Shown: positions 39,101 to 51,172 of the stretch, piece after piece
How the letters are laid out: every line of letters starts with the position of its first letter
Numbering within the stretch: the stretch's first letter is position 1
DNA from: Symsagittifera roscoffensis
Taxonomy: Eukaryota; Xenacoelomorpha; Acoela; Convolutidae
Length of the DNA: 64,000 bases
Reading direction: 5' to 3'
Assembly (NCBI RefSeq): GCF_963678635.1
Contig: NC_087062.1
Span: forward strand, 3,435,556-3,499,555
Position numbers and translations under genes: made by a program
Notes under the pieces: generated by a model
The model's input: only the letters and a program-made list of their open reading frames with translations
Database searches by the model: none
What the model was told of the DNA's origin: nothing

Positions 39101-42100
39101 GAGGCTCTACCAGAGTTTTAAAAAAAATAAACAAAAATCTGACGAATCTTCAAAAAATACGAGAATTTTTAGGATACAACGTTTATTTGATTATTGTACA
39201 AATTTTTTTTTAAAAAAATGATCAGACAACTTTCGCAAACTTTGATATTACCAGTTTCAGAGTGAAACTCTACCAGTACTCTCTGTAATTGCAAGTTTTG
39301 CATCGCAATTTGCTTTTTAAATTTTTCAGGTTCTGATATACATTTTTTTCGTGATTTATACACAGTTTCCAACAAATTTGGATAAAATATTTTTCACAGA
39401 ATCTTAAAGAAACCTTAATTATTGAAAAAGAGCATCGGGGTACTCTCAGCAGTTGAAAATGTTGCTTCCAAATTTGACTGCTCATCTGTTTAGTTTTCAA
39501 ATCATGCAGTTTTTTTATTTTCCGAAAGTCATGCAAACTTTTAGATCTGAAAACTTAATTGCAAATTTTTTAATCCTTTTTTATTTGTTTTTTCGTAGTT
39601 TTTTTCCAAAGATATTGTAAAATTTAAGGTCTGAAATCTTAATTGCACATTTTTAAATCTTTGTTAGGATGCTGTTGACAAAAAGTTAGAAAAAGTAACC
39701 CTTCAGGGAAAACATGTCGGGGCTCTCAAATGATTCACTAATTTGCATCCCAGTTTGACTGCTCATTTTTCTCAACTCCGAAGTATGATATTTTTTTGAT
39801 TTTTTCGATTTTTTTTTCAAAAAATGATCGAAAACTTATTTTCAAATTTCCAAATTTAGGTGGGTTACTGCCAATCTACTATCACGAGATTGTAGACTAT
39901 TTGGCGTAGTGATATCAAAGTTTTACCGGCAGTTGCAGAAATCTCCTTTCTAACATAAAACTTAAGTCTTGAAAACTGACTTGCTTATAAATATAATATA
40001 AAATCAACTGAAAAAAAAACATGATTTACGCTTGAATAAACTCTTTTGATGGCAGCTCACGGTCTAAGGAAACTAAAAAATTAAAACAAATCAGGTTTTC
40101 ATTTGATTATAATACAATTTTTATGATGATTTGGAAATAGTTTTCAGAAGAAAGGATCAAAAACTTAGTTTCAGTTTTTTAAATGTTTTTGGATTACTGT
40201 CAAGGTACCATCACGAGATAATTGACAATTTGTTGGGGTGATGTCAAATTGTTAACACAGTTGGAGAAGTCTCCATCCTAATAATTCACTCAACTTTTCA
40301 AAATTGATCTGTTTATAAATTTGAAAAAAAATGATCATTTGAACAAAAAAAAATCTGATTTTCGATATTTTTTACGCTTGAAAATAACCTATTGAAGGCA
40401 GCAAAAGAAGTACCTCTGGGCTAATGGAACTAGAAAATGAAAAAAACAAGAACTTTTTCCGATTAAAAGTTTTTTCTGAAAATAAAATTTGAAATTGAAA
40501 CAAAAACGTTTACCCCACCAAAACTATATTTAGCAACCAAGATTTCCGAATGTAGCCTTCAAATATTAAAACAGAAATCTTTTTACTTTTTCATTACTCG
40601 AATCTTTTTAACTCTTTGTTAGGTTGCTGTGAACGAAAAGTTAGGAAAAGTATCCCTTCAGGGAAACTCGTCATGGTACTCTAATAAATTGCATGATTTC
40701 CATCCAAATATGAGTGCTCAATTTTCTTAATCTCGAGGTATGATGTTTTTTTTTACGATTCAAATTTGTTTTTAAATTGATCTTAAATTTAGTTTCAAAA
40801 TTTCAAATTTACGTTGGTTACCGTTAATATACTATCACGAGATAAAAAACTATTTTGCGGGATGATGTCGAGATTTTGCCGCTAAATGCAGAAGTTTCCC
40901 TTTGATTATACGTTTTCAAAATCGACTTGCTTGTAAATTTATTTAAAAAGATTTTATGACTAAAGCAATTTATTTACTATTGAATAAATTAATTTGATGG
41001 CAGCAAAAAAAATACACGCGTTCTGATGAAACTAAAAAAGTAAATTAATTCAGGCTCTCATTTAGCGTTTTAGTGAGTTTTTAAATGAAAACGGTTAGAA
41101 AATTTCGAATATGGCAATTAAATTTGAAATGAAAAAGTTTGTTCCACCAACCACTTTGAAATTTTCCAGCAGGAGTTGCGAATTTGGCCTCCAGTTAAAG
41201 ATACTCGGTTTTTTTAGTCTTTTTTAGTGCAGTGTCAGGGCACTCTGAAAGTTTGCCTTTTTGCCTGAAATCAAATTTTGATTGGTCATAAAATTTTTTG
41301 TTTCCAAGATAAGAGTCTATTGATTGAGTTTTTTTTTGAAATTTTGTAAAAATTTTATTAGCAAAAAACGTCGAAAAAGGGGAAAAAACTGACCTTATAG
41401 TGAGGCCGTTGCTTGTTTTGCCTCCAATTATGGCTGCGCAAACTTTTTTATTTTCGAAGATAATGTTTTTAATAATTTTTTAAAACTTTGAGAAACTACG
41501 GCTTAAAAAGTTTTGAAAAAAATTCAAACTAAATTTTGGAAGCTGTATATTTTTTAGACACAATGGTTGTTTGATTTTTTATCGAAGTTTTTCGAAAATT
41601 GTTGCGAAACTCGAAATTATGAAATTTAGTGTGGGGATCTCTTAGGGCACTCTCAACAGATTTTTAAACGTTTTAGAAAATTAGATCTGAAACCTTAATT
41701 TCAAATTCTCAAATCTTTGGTGATTCACTGTCAAAGTATTAACAAGAGCTTGTGGACTTTTTGAAGATGTGATTTTGAATGGTTGTCGGCAATTGCTGAT
41801 CATTATTTAAAAATGATCTGATAACAAAGAAAGAAAAACGAACTTTAAAATTTTTTGTATATTTGAATCTATTGATCTCAGCAAATGAAATATTTACAGG
41901 CTAATGAATCTGAAAATTATTTACACAAGAGTTCTTTTTCCATATAAATTTTCCATATATAACTTTTTTTCTAAATTTGGAAGGTGAAGTTGAAGCGGAA
42001 AAAGTTTAACCAACCAAGTGTGAAATTAGCAACTAGGAAATGCGAATATGGGTTTCAAATGTAGATTCTGAATTTTTTTTGATTGTGCGCTGTCATTGCA

Positions 42101-45100
42101 CTTGCTAGAGTTGCCATTTGAAAATACCCTAAAAGATCCTCACTCTGAAACTGTTAAGTTCAAACTTCCTGAAAAACTTCGTTTCTTTGGAAACATTTTG
42201 ATTAAGACTTAAAATTTTGATTCGGACATTTTTTTCCATCGAAACAAAAATTGCACAACCAAATTTAGAGGCAAAAATGCAACGCTTGAGTGTATCCCGA
42301 CCTTGTCTCAATAAAGTTTTGGACTTCTCATTTTTTGATAGTTTTAGCAATATGAAGTATTTCCTTTTATGTTTTGTAATATGAAGGGCCTTTTAGTTAA
42401 CACCATGCTTGATTGATTTACTACACAAACTAACCACGTTGAAGCAAAAGCTTCTATTGCAATGCTTAAGACAGTTTTTAATTTCTTATTACATATTAAG
42501 TTCAGTTTTTGTTTTACCTAGTTTGAGAAAAGGAACCAGGAAATTTGAAAGCGGAATTCAAAAATGAACACTCAAATCTTTTCAGCTGGGCGTTGTCAGG
42601 GTATTTTGCGATCTTGCAACTTGTAGCGCAATTTTTAATGTTTTTAGTTTTTAAGATATGACGTGTTTTTTGGTCGAACAATTGATTGTTTTTTTTAAAA
42701 GTTTCTATAAATACTCAAAATAGAAAAGTTTTAGGCGTTACATCAGTTGGCTCAAAATAAGACTGTGCAAAATTATTCAATTCATAGATATTTTATCTGA
42801 AAAACGATTTGCCAAAATTTTTGAGGAAGCAAGGGTTCTAAAAAATTAGACAAAAATTCAAAAAAATCACCAGTAGTGACAAATTTTTGAGAAACAACAG
42901 CTTTTTGAATTCTTTGAAAATTGAATCTGGAACATCGGCTTCAATAAAAAATTGTCAAATTGAAACGATAAAGTGTTGAGCGATGCTTTACTCGGATACT
43001 CTATGGGTTTGCAATTTTGCGTTCAATTGTTGTGCTCAAATGCTTCTGGGATGTGAGATAAAACGTTTTCTTTTACTTATACAAAGTTCTTACAGAAATT
43101 AGATTAATTTCTTTTTATCAAAATTCGTAAACCCATCCCTATAATAAAACGTTGTCGGTTTATTGTCAGGCATTGAAAACATCTGGCTTTTTAATTTTTA
43201 TGCATTTCCATGATATGCTGCTTTGTATAAATTTTTGAAAAACTAAAAAAAAAACTAGATCTTAAAATTTGATTTAAACTTCTCAGATAAAAAATTTTGC
43301 TGCATTTTTTTTGTAAAGAATATAGATACAATCAAATTCAACCAAAATGAGGAAGAAAACGTATCACTTTGGTGAAACACTATAGGGTTCTCTGAATATC
43401 TTCACTTTTATAGCTTGCTATGAAACACAACTGCACAACACTTTTAGTTTCCACGAAACTGAAATATTCTTCAATTGAGCTCTGTCAGAGTACTCTTCGA
43501 GATTGAAAGTTGTTTCTCCAATAAAAATGCTATTCGTTTCCGAGATATGGTTTTTTTATAACAAAATTTTTCCAATTTTTCCAGAGAGTTCATATATAAA
43601 AGTTTTTATAAAATTGGAGGTTTCCGATCCTATAGTAATTTAATGTCTGCGTACATCCATGCGTTGCATACTTTGCCTCTACGCAAAAGACGGAGTTTTT
43701 CTTGACGGCGTTTTGCTTGCTGTTCACAAATATCTTAGTGTTATTGTATTTTGCTTTCAGAGGGACGTTTGTATATCTATCTATTTTTATTATCATTTGA
43801 TATGCGGATTAGAGCTTAAACATCTTGCTTCCATGCTTTTTGAAACTTTTTTTTTTACATTTTTAACACAAACTTTGGATGTTTAAGCATTATTGTCTAT
43901 TTCAACGCAAGGGAATTTGATTTTATTTCAAAACCAAATCATTGTTTTTGTAATTTTTTCCAATTTACTTTCAACTTTCTGAATTTTATGATTTTATAAG
44001 TTTTTTCACAACTTTCATGAAATCTGAAATCACGATGCATCCCTGTAGTGAAACGCTGTCTAGATAATCTCAGGAAAGTCTGGCTCCTAAATATGACTGC
44101 TCAACAATTTCAAGTTTTTGAGATATGCCTCTTTTTTAATAAGACAAAAGTTCAAAACTTTGGTGCGTTGCTGTTACGGTAATATCAAAAGAATGTAGAC
44201 TATTTGAAAAACAAAAATCTGCAAATTAGGGTGAATCTCTACCAAATTACTCTCAAGCAGAGCAAACGTTGACTGCAAGCATGACTACTCAACTCTTTTC
44301 GTTTCTAAGATATACCAATTTGTATAATTGTTTTAATTGTTTTTAAAAAACTTAGATCCTAATACTTGTAGTGAAATTTTCAGATAGTAATTTTTTTTTG
44401 TGTACAGTAAAAAATTTCCTACAAAAATATAAAGGAACATTTGAGTTTTTTTAAACAATGAAAATTTTTGTGAAATTTTGAGATTAGCAATTTCGGAGTG
44501 AAGATTTTTCAGGTTGCTATCAATTAGTTTTTGAAAAGTTTTAGAAAATTAGCAAATTCAGATTAATTTGGTGATTTACTGTCAGGGTACTATCAGGAAA
44601 TCATGGAGTTTTTGGTAAGATGATATCAAACTGTTGCAAGCAGTTGCACAAGTCTCCAGCCTACTATTATGCTCAATTGTTTAAAATTGACCGTTTTCTA
44701 ATAAAAATTAAAATTGATCAGACACTTCAGAAAAAACAATCTGATAGTGAAACTTTTTTTAAAAATTCTAATAAAAGAGGCAATTGAGTTTTTGACGGGC
44801 TAATAAAACTAAAGAAAAAAATAACAAGAATTTTTAATCAGTTTTCAAAATTTTTTCAGAGATTTCCTATATTAAAATTTTCATAAAATTGGAGATTCCC
44901 GATCCTACAGTAACTTAATGTCTGCGTACATTCAGACGTCGCATTCCTTGCCTCCACGCGAGAAAGAGAATTTTGCTTGACGGCGTTTTGCTTGCTCTTC
45001 AAAAAAAAATTATAAAAAGCTATTGTATGTTGCTTTCAGTGGGACGTTTTTATATCTATATATTTCGATTGTATATGCAGATGTGGGCATAAACATCTTG

Positions 45101-45480
45101 CTTTCATGCTTTTGAACATTTTATGTTTACATGTTTAACGGTACAACTTTTGGACGTTCAAGCATTATCGTCTATTTCAACGCAAGGGAATGTAATTTTA
45201 TTTCAAAACCAAATCATTAGTTATGTAATTTTTCAGTATACATCCAACTTTCTGATTTCATCATTTTATAAAATTTTTGCAACTTCATATGGAACAACTT
45301 TTAAGAAATCTAAAATTACCATCCCTGCAGTAAAACGCTGTCCAGATACTCTTAGGCAAATCTGACCTCCAAATATGACTGCTCATCAGTTTCAAGTTTT
45401 GAGATGTGCCTTTTTTTAATCAGACAAAAAGTCAATTTTTTGGTGCAATGCGGCTAAGGTATTATCAGAAGAAGAGGTAT
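36105..45480. repeat. AT-rich, highly degenerate tandem-repeat region
   Basis: A recurring phrase is seen at irregular 0.2-0.4 kb spacing: (C)TGTCAGGGTACTCTCAG, then TTTGCCTCCAAATA-GACTGC-CAA, then TTTTCGTTTC-AAGATATGA. Examples lie near 36,394, 36,491, 36,946, 37,321, 38,040, 38,330, 41,222, 41,395, 42,586, 43,480, 44,047 and 45,335. This looks like an old satellite eroded by mutation. No gene, RNA gene or known transposon is supported. Confidence 0.6.
37702..40465. repeat. 1,380-bp tandem duplication
   Basis: 37,702-39,081 and 39,082-40,465 align at offset 1,380-1,381 with about one difference per hundred bases. The shared junction is AAAAAAGCAAATTCAGAGTG. It duplicates part of the degenerate satellite and contains no gene. 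Confidence 0.9.
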
Positions 45481-45744
45481 TGAAAATGTTTACATTATAA
45501 ACAGAGCAATCAAAGATCTAGAAAAATGAACAAACTTGTCCTCAAAATGCTGTTAAAATTCTGACCAATCAAAAACAAACAATTTTAATTCATAATAAAT
45601 TATTTATTTTTCTTAACACTTTCCTGTAAAAGTCAGAGATTTTAGCTTTCTGTTCTTTCATGGTTATGAAATTTCGATAAGAGATTTTTGTTTTGATCTT
45701 GACATGTCAGTTGTTTTGAACTTTAAGCCATGTTATTCATAGAC

Positions 45745-46250
45745 TATAGTTTTAGTGTTAATTCCCGGCTCCTGAAGTCATCGCGTGTGTTGATTTTGCG
45801 GCCTTCAAAGATGCAAAATTTCTAGTGTAATTGTCTTGTGAGTGTTGCGTTGCCTGTTTCGTCAATAACCTCTGAGATCACCTCAGCAGTACCAATTATC
45901 TCTTTACTACATTCTAGCAATTGCTGTCCTACTGGGAGTCCTCTTGGCGATGTTCATCAATCCTCGTGGCTAAATGTCGCAGTGTCTGGCCGACATAGGT
46001 GGTGTTACATCCCCTACATGTAAGCTCATGCACCACTTTGGATCTCACTTAACGTGCAAGTTTGGAGGGATGTCATCCTGTTTTTATTCTCCTTGCAACA
46101 ACTATTTGTGCCCCGGATATTTGCCTCACTTTTGCAGCTAGTTGTTGAAACGGATTGCCTCGACATTAGTAGTATTAACTTCATATGCCACTATGAAATT
46201 AGTAGTCAGGAGCCGGAAATTACCACTAATTCAGGAGCCAGGAGTTAACA
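45745..46250 (-). pseudogene. PLE GIY-YIG endonuclease segment, copy 1
   Basis: Read leftward: RRIKTG, RSKVVHELTCRGC, NTTYVGQTLRHLATR, IDEHRQ, then after a frameshift SPVGQQLLEC, EVIDETGNATL and the end INTRDDFRSREL. This is the GIY-YIG nuclease that Penelope-like elements carry after the RT; the Tyr of YVG and the downstream Arg are present. Stops upstream and one frameshift make it non-functional. Cognate RT sequence lies to the right but is cut off from it by an inverted terminal repeat. Confidence 0.75.
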
Positions 46251-46528
46251 CTAAATTTTAGTCTAAAAAAACATGGCTAAAATTTAAAAAACTGACATGT
46301 CAGAATCAAAAATACTCCCAAATCGAAATTTTATAACAATGAAAAAACAAAAAACTAAAAAATGTCAGAAAGTTACAGAGGAAAATGATATTAATGATAA
46401 CATAATTTCTTATGTAATTACAGTTGTTCAAGTTTGATTGGTAAAAATGTTTTAGAGCACTTTAAGACATGTTTCTCATTTTTCAGATCTTTGATCGTTT
46501 TGTAAGTTATGTTTAAAAAAATTTAATC

Positions 46529-46553
46529 CTGATGATGCACAAAATGTGCGAAA
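46529..46553 (+). ncRNA. Hammerhead-ribozyme-like core in PLE terminal repeat (1)
   Basis: CTGATGA, a GCAC/GTGC helix with an AAAAT loop, then GAAA. This is the order of the hammerhead catalytic core around stem II, in an element type (PLE) known to carry hammerheads in its terminal repeats. One extra U sits between CTGATGA and stem II, and stems I and III are weak, so activity is uncertain. Confidence 0.4.
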
Positions 46554-46744
46554 ACGCTTGAGTAAATATTTCAAATTTCTGTTAAATTCTAACCCTTTTT
46601 AGCGACAAGCTATAAGCAAACTAAGGAAAACAGTCATTAATGCGATTTTTTCCCCTATTTGTACAGAACTTTAATACTGTTTTTTGTTCAAATTTTCAGT
46701 AGTGTTTGAGTTAAAATGGCGATGATTGTTTCTGCCAGCTCGCT

Positions 46745-47180
46745 TTATTACAGCCATTCACAGTCCGATCTGCTTCCTGTTGTTTTTTTGCAAATCATGC
46801 CATACCATACTGTTTCAGCGATGTCAGCATATTTGGATTCCGATATGTTACCACAAACTAAGTGATACCAATTCAAACAAGCTTCGCATTATACCCCTTT
46901 ATTCCGATATGTCACCTTTTTTGTGACATCCAGGACACACTTCCTCGTTACCCTCATTTAGCACAGTCAGTTTTGGTGTTTCTTTTTTTAATGCAGGTTC
47001 CTACTCTTTGAGCCACAAGTTGGCCAATATTACTGCAAGGGAGGCGCCCATTGCTGAACTATCTTTTTGTACATACCACAAACCATTGCATTTAAAGTGT
47101 ACCTCACTCACTGCCAAATTCAGTAGTTTTTTCATAGTCTTGCGATATGTTTCCGGAGGGTTGATTTGCTCATATAATTA
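46745..47180 (-). pseudogene. PLE RT fragment with PHD finger, copy 1 (truncated)
   Basis: The minus strand carries RT motif-B sequence MGASLAVILANLWL, a stop, then the PHD-finger region. The 5' part of the RT is lost at the 4.42-kb duplication junction (about 47,180), directly after the codons for YEQINPPE. See the third copy (60,317) for the best-preserved version. Confidence 0.7.
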
Positions 47181-47182
47181 TT

Positions 47183-50169
47183 AAGACTGTGCAAAATTAT
47201 TCAATTCATAGATATTTTATCTGAAAAACGATTTGCCAAAATTTTTGAGGAAGCAAGGGTTCTAAAAAATTAGACAAAAATTCAAAAAAATCAGCAGTAA
47301 TGACAAATTTTTGAGAAACAACAGCTTTTTGAATTCTTTGAAAATTGAATCTGGAACATCGGCTTCAATAAAAAATTGCCAAATTGAAATGATAAAGTGT
47401 TGAGCGATGCTTTACTCGGATACTCTATGGGTTTGCAATTTTGCGTTCAATTGTTGTGCTCAAATGCTTCTGGGATGTGAGATAAAACGTTTTCTTTTAC
47501 TTATACAAAGTTCTTACAGAAATTAGATTAATTTCTTTTTATCAAAATTCGTAAACCCATCCCTATAATAAAACGTTGTCGGTTTATTGTCAGGCATTGA
47601 AAACATCTGGCTTTTTAATTTTTATGCATTTCCATGATATGCTGCTTTGTATAAATTTTTGAAAAACTAAAAAAAAAACTAGATCTTAAAATTTGATTTA
47701 AACTTCTCAGATAAAAAATTTTGCTGCATTTTTTTTGTAAAGAATATAGATACAATCAAATTCAACCAAAATGAGGAAGAAAACGTATCACTTTGGCGAA
47801 ACACTATAGGGTTCTCTGAATATCTTCACTTTTATAGCTTGCTATGAAACACAACTGCACAACACTTTTAGTTTCCACGAAACTGAAATATTCTTCAATT
47901 GAGCTCTGTCAGAGTACTCTTCGAGATTGAAAGTTGTTTCTCCAATAAAAATGCTATTCGTTTCCGAGATATGGTTTTTTTATAACAAAATTTTTCCAAT
48001 TTTTCCAGAGAGTTCATATATAAAAGTTTTTATAAAATTGGAGGTTTCCGATCCTATAGTAATTTAATGTCTGCGTACATCCATGCGTTGCGTACTTTGC
48101 CTCTACGCAAAAGACGGAGTTTTTCTTGACGGCGTTTTGCTTGCTGTTCACAAATATCCTTAGTGTTATTGTATTTTGCTTTCAGAGGGACGTTTGTATA
48201 TCTATCTATTTTTATTATCATTTGATATGCGGATTAGAGCTTAAACATCTTGCTTCCATGCTTTTTGAAACTTTTTTTTTTACATTTTTAACACAAACTT
48301 TGGATGTTTAAGCATTATTGTCTATTTCAACGCAAGGGAATTTGATTTTATTTCAAAACCAAATCATTGTTTTTGTAATTTTTTCCAATTTACTTTCAAC
48401 TTTCTGAATTTTATGATTTTATAAGTTTTTTCACAACTTTCATGAAATCTGAAATCACGATGCATCCCTGTAGTGAAACGCTGTCTAGATAATCTCAGGA
48501 AAGTCTGGCTCCTAAATATGACTGCTCAACAATTTCAAGTTTTTGAGATATGCCTCTTTTTTAATAAGACAAAAGTTCAAAACTTTGGTGCGTTGCTGTT
48601 ACGGTAATATCAAAAGAATGTAGACTATTTGAAAAACAAAAATCTGCAAATTAGGGTGAATCTCTACCAAATTACTCTTAAGCAGAGCAAACGTTGACTG
48701 CAAGCATGACTACTCAACTCTTTTCGTTTCTAAGATATACCAATTTGTATAATTGTTTTAATTGTTTTTAAAAAACTTAGATCCTAATACTTGTAGTGAA
48801 ATTTTCAGATAGTAATTTTTTTTTGTGTACAGTAAAAAATTTCCTACAAAAATATAAAGGAACATTTGAGTTTTTTTAAACAATGAAAATTTTTGTGAAA
48901 TTTTGAGATTAGCAATTTCGGAGTGAAGATTTTTCAGGTTGCTATCAATTAGTTTTTGAAAAGTTTTAGAAAATTAGCAAATTCAGATTAATTTGTTGAT
49001 TTACTGTCAGGGTACTATCAGGAAATCATGGAGTTTTTGGTAAGATGATATCAAACTGTTGCAAGCAGTTGCACAAGTCTCCAGCCTACTATTATGCTCA
49101 ATTGTTTAAAATTGACCGTTTTCTAATAAAAATTAAAATTGATCAGACACTTCAGAAAAAACAATCTGATAGTGAAACTTTTTTTAAAAATTCTAATAAA
49201 AGAAGCAATTGAGTTTTTGACGGGCTAATAAAACTAAAGAAAAAAATAACAAGAATTTTTAATCAGTTTTCAAAATTTTTTCAGAGATTTCCTATATTAA
49301 AATTTTCATAAAATTGGAGATTCCCGATCCTACAGTAACTTAATGTCTGCGTACATTCAGACGTCGCATTCTTTGCCTCCACGCGAGAAGTAGAATTTTG
49401 CTTGACGGCGTTTTGCTTGCTCTTCAAAAAAAAATTATAAAAAGCTATTGTATGTTGCTTTCAGTGGGACGTTTTTATATCTATATATTTCGATTTTATA
49501 TGCAGATGTGGGCATAAACATCTTGCTTTCATGCTTTTGAACATTTTATGTTTACATGTTTAACGGTACAACTTTTGGACGTTCAAGCATTATCGTCTAT
49601 TTCAACGCAAGGGAATGTAATTTTATTTCAAAACCAAATCATTAGTTATGTAATTTTTCAGTATACATCCAACTTTCTGATTTCATCATTTTATAAAATT
49701 TTTGCAACTTCATATGGAACAACTTTTAAGAAATCTAAAATTACCATCCCTGCAGTAAAACGCTGTCCAGATACTCTTAGGCAAATCTGACCTCCAAATA
49801 TGACTGCTCATCAGTTTCAAGTTTTGAGATGTGCCTTTTTTTAATCAGACAAAAAGTCAATTTTTTGGTGCAATGCGGCTAAGGTATTATCAGGAGAAGA
49901 GGTTTTGAAAATGTTTACATTATAAACAGAGCGATCAAAGATCTAGAAAAATGAACAAACTTGTCCTCAAAATGCTGTTAAAATTCTGACCAATCAAAAA
50001 CAAACAATTTTAACTCATAATAAATTATTTAATTTTCTTAACACTTTCCTGTAAAAGTCAGAGATTTTAGTTTTCTGTTCTTTCATGGTTATGAAATTTC
50101 GATAAGAGATTTTTGTTTTGATCTTGACATGTCAGTTGTTTTGAACTTTAAGCCATGTTATTCATAGAC
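47183..50169. repeat. Second copy of AT-rich degenerate repeat
   Basis: Copy of 42,759-45,744 by the 4.42-kb duplication. No gene is supported; short frames such as 49,548-49,790 recur at 45,123 and 58,692 only because of duplication. Confidence 0.8.
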
Positions 50170-50675
50170 TATAGTTTTAGTGTTAATTCCCGGCTCCTGA
50201 AGTCATCGCGTGTGTTGATTTTGCGGCCTTCAAAGATGCAAAATTTCTAGTGTAATTGTCTTGTGAGTGTTGCGTTGCCTGTTTTGTCTATAACCTCTGA
50301 GATCACCTCAGCAGTACCAATTATCTCTTTACTACATTCTAGCAATTGCTGTCCTACTGGGAGTCCTCTTGGTGATGTTCATCAATCCTCGTGGCTAAAT
50401 GTCGCAGTGTCTGGCCGACATAGGTGGTGTTACATCCCCTACATGTAAGCTCATGCACCACTTTGGATCTCACTTAACGTGCAAGTTTGGAGGGATGTCA
50501 TCCTGTTTTTATTCTCCTTGCAACAACTATTTGTGCCCCGGATATTTGCCTCACTTTTGCAGCTAGTTGTTGAAATGGATTGCCTCGACATTAGTAGTAT
50601 TAACTTCATATGCCACTATGAAATTACTAGTCAGGAGCCGGAAATTAACACTAATTCAGGAGCCAGGAGTTAACA
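50170..50675 (-). pseudogene. PLE GIY-YIG endonuclease segment, copy 2
   Basis: Same as 45,745-46,250 with a few substitutions: RSKVVHELTCRGC, TYVGQTLRHLATR, frameshift, SPVGQQLLEC, end INTRDDFRSREL. It lies between inverted PLE terminal repeats (left about 49,920-50,169, right about 50,688-51,140). Confidence 0.75.
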
Positions 50676-50953
50676 CTAAATTTTAGTCTAAAAAAACATG
50701 GCTAAAATTTAAAAAACTGACATGTCAGAATCAAAAATACTCCCAAATCGAAATTTTATAACAATGAAAAAACAAAAAACTAAAAAATTTCAGAAAGTTA
50801 CAGAGGAAAATGATATTAATGATAACATAATTTCTTATGTAATTACAGTTGTTCAAGTTTGATTGGTAAAAATGTTTTAGAGCACTTTAAGACATGTTTC
50901 TCATTTTTCAGATCTTTGATCGTTTTGTAAGTTATGTTTAAAAAAATTTAATC

Positions 50954-50978
50954 CTGATGATGCACAAAATGTGCGAAA
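50954..50978 (+). ncRNA. Hammerhead-ribozyme-like core (2)
   Basis: Identical to the motif at 46,529: CTGATGA, GCAC-AAAAT-GTGC, GAAA, inside the plus-oriented PLE terminal repeat. Confidence 0.4.
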
Positions 50979-51172
50979 ACGCTTGAGTAAATATTTCAAT
51001 TTTCTGTTAAATTCTAACCCTTTTTAGCGACAAGCTATAAGCAAACTAAGGAAAACAGTCATTAATGCGATTTTTTCCCCTATTTGTACAGAACTTTAAT
51101 ACCGTTTTTTGTTCAAATTTTCAGTAGTGTTTGAGTTAAAATGGCGATGATTGTTTCTGCCAGCTCGCTTTA

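Larger units (their letters stand above)
45470..46730. repeat. PLE terminal repeats in inverted orientation around GIY-YIG, copy 1
   Basis: The left arm (about 45,480-45,745, minus sense) and right arm (about 46,262-46,705, plus sense) share CTGACATGTCA, CCATG-AAAAAAC, AGATCTTTGATCG and related words in opposite orientation. Each is a version of the PLE terminal repeat. The right arm leads into a truncated plus-strand PLE start (ATGGCGATGATTG at 46,716). The arms enclose the minus-strand GIY-YIG segment. Confidence 0.7.

Noticed and set aside
36232-45365. Numerous short Lys/Phe-rich ORFs
   Set aside because: AT-rich degenerate repeat; frames recur only where the DNA is duplicated and show no protein motifs.
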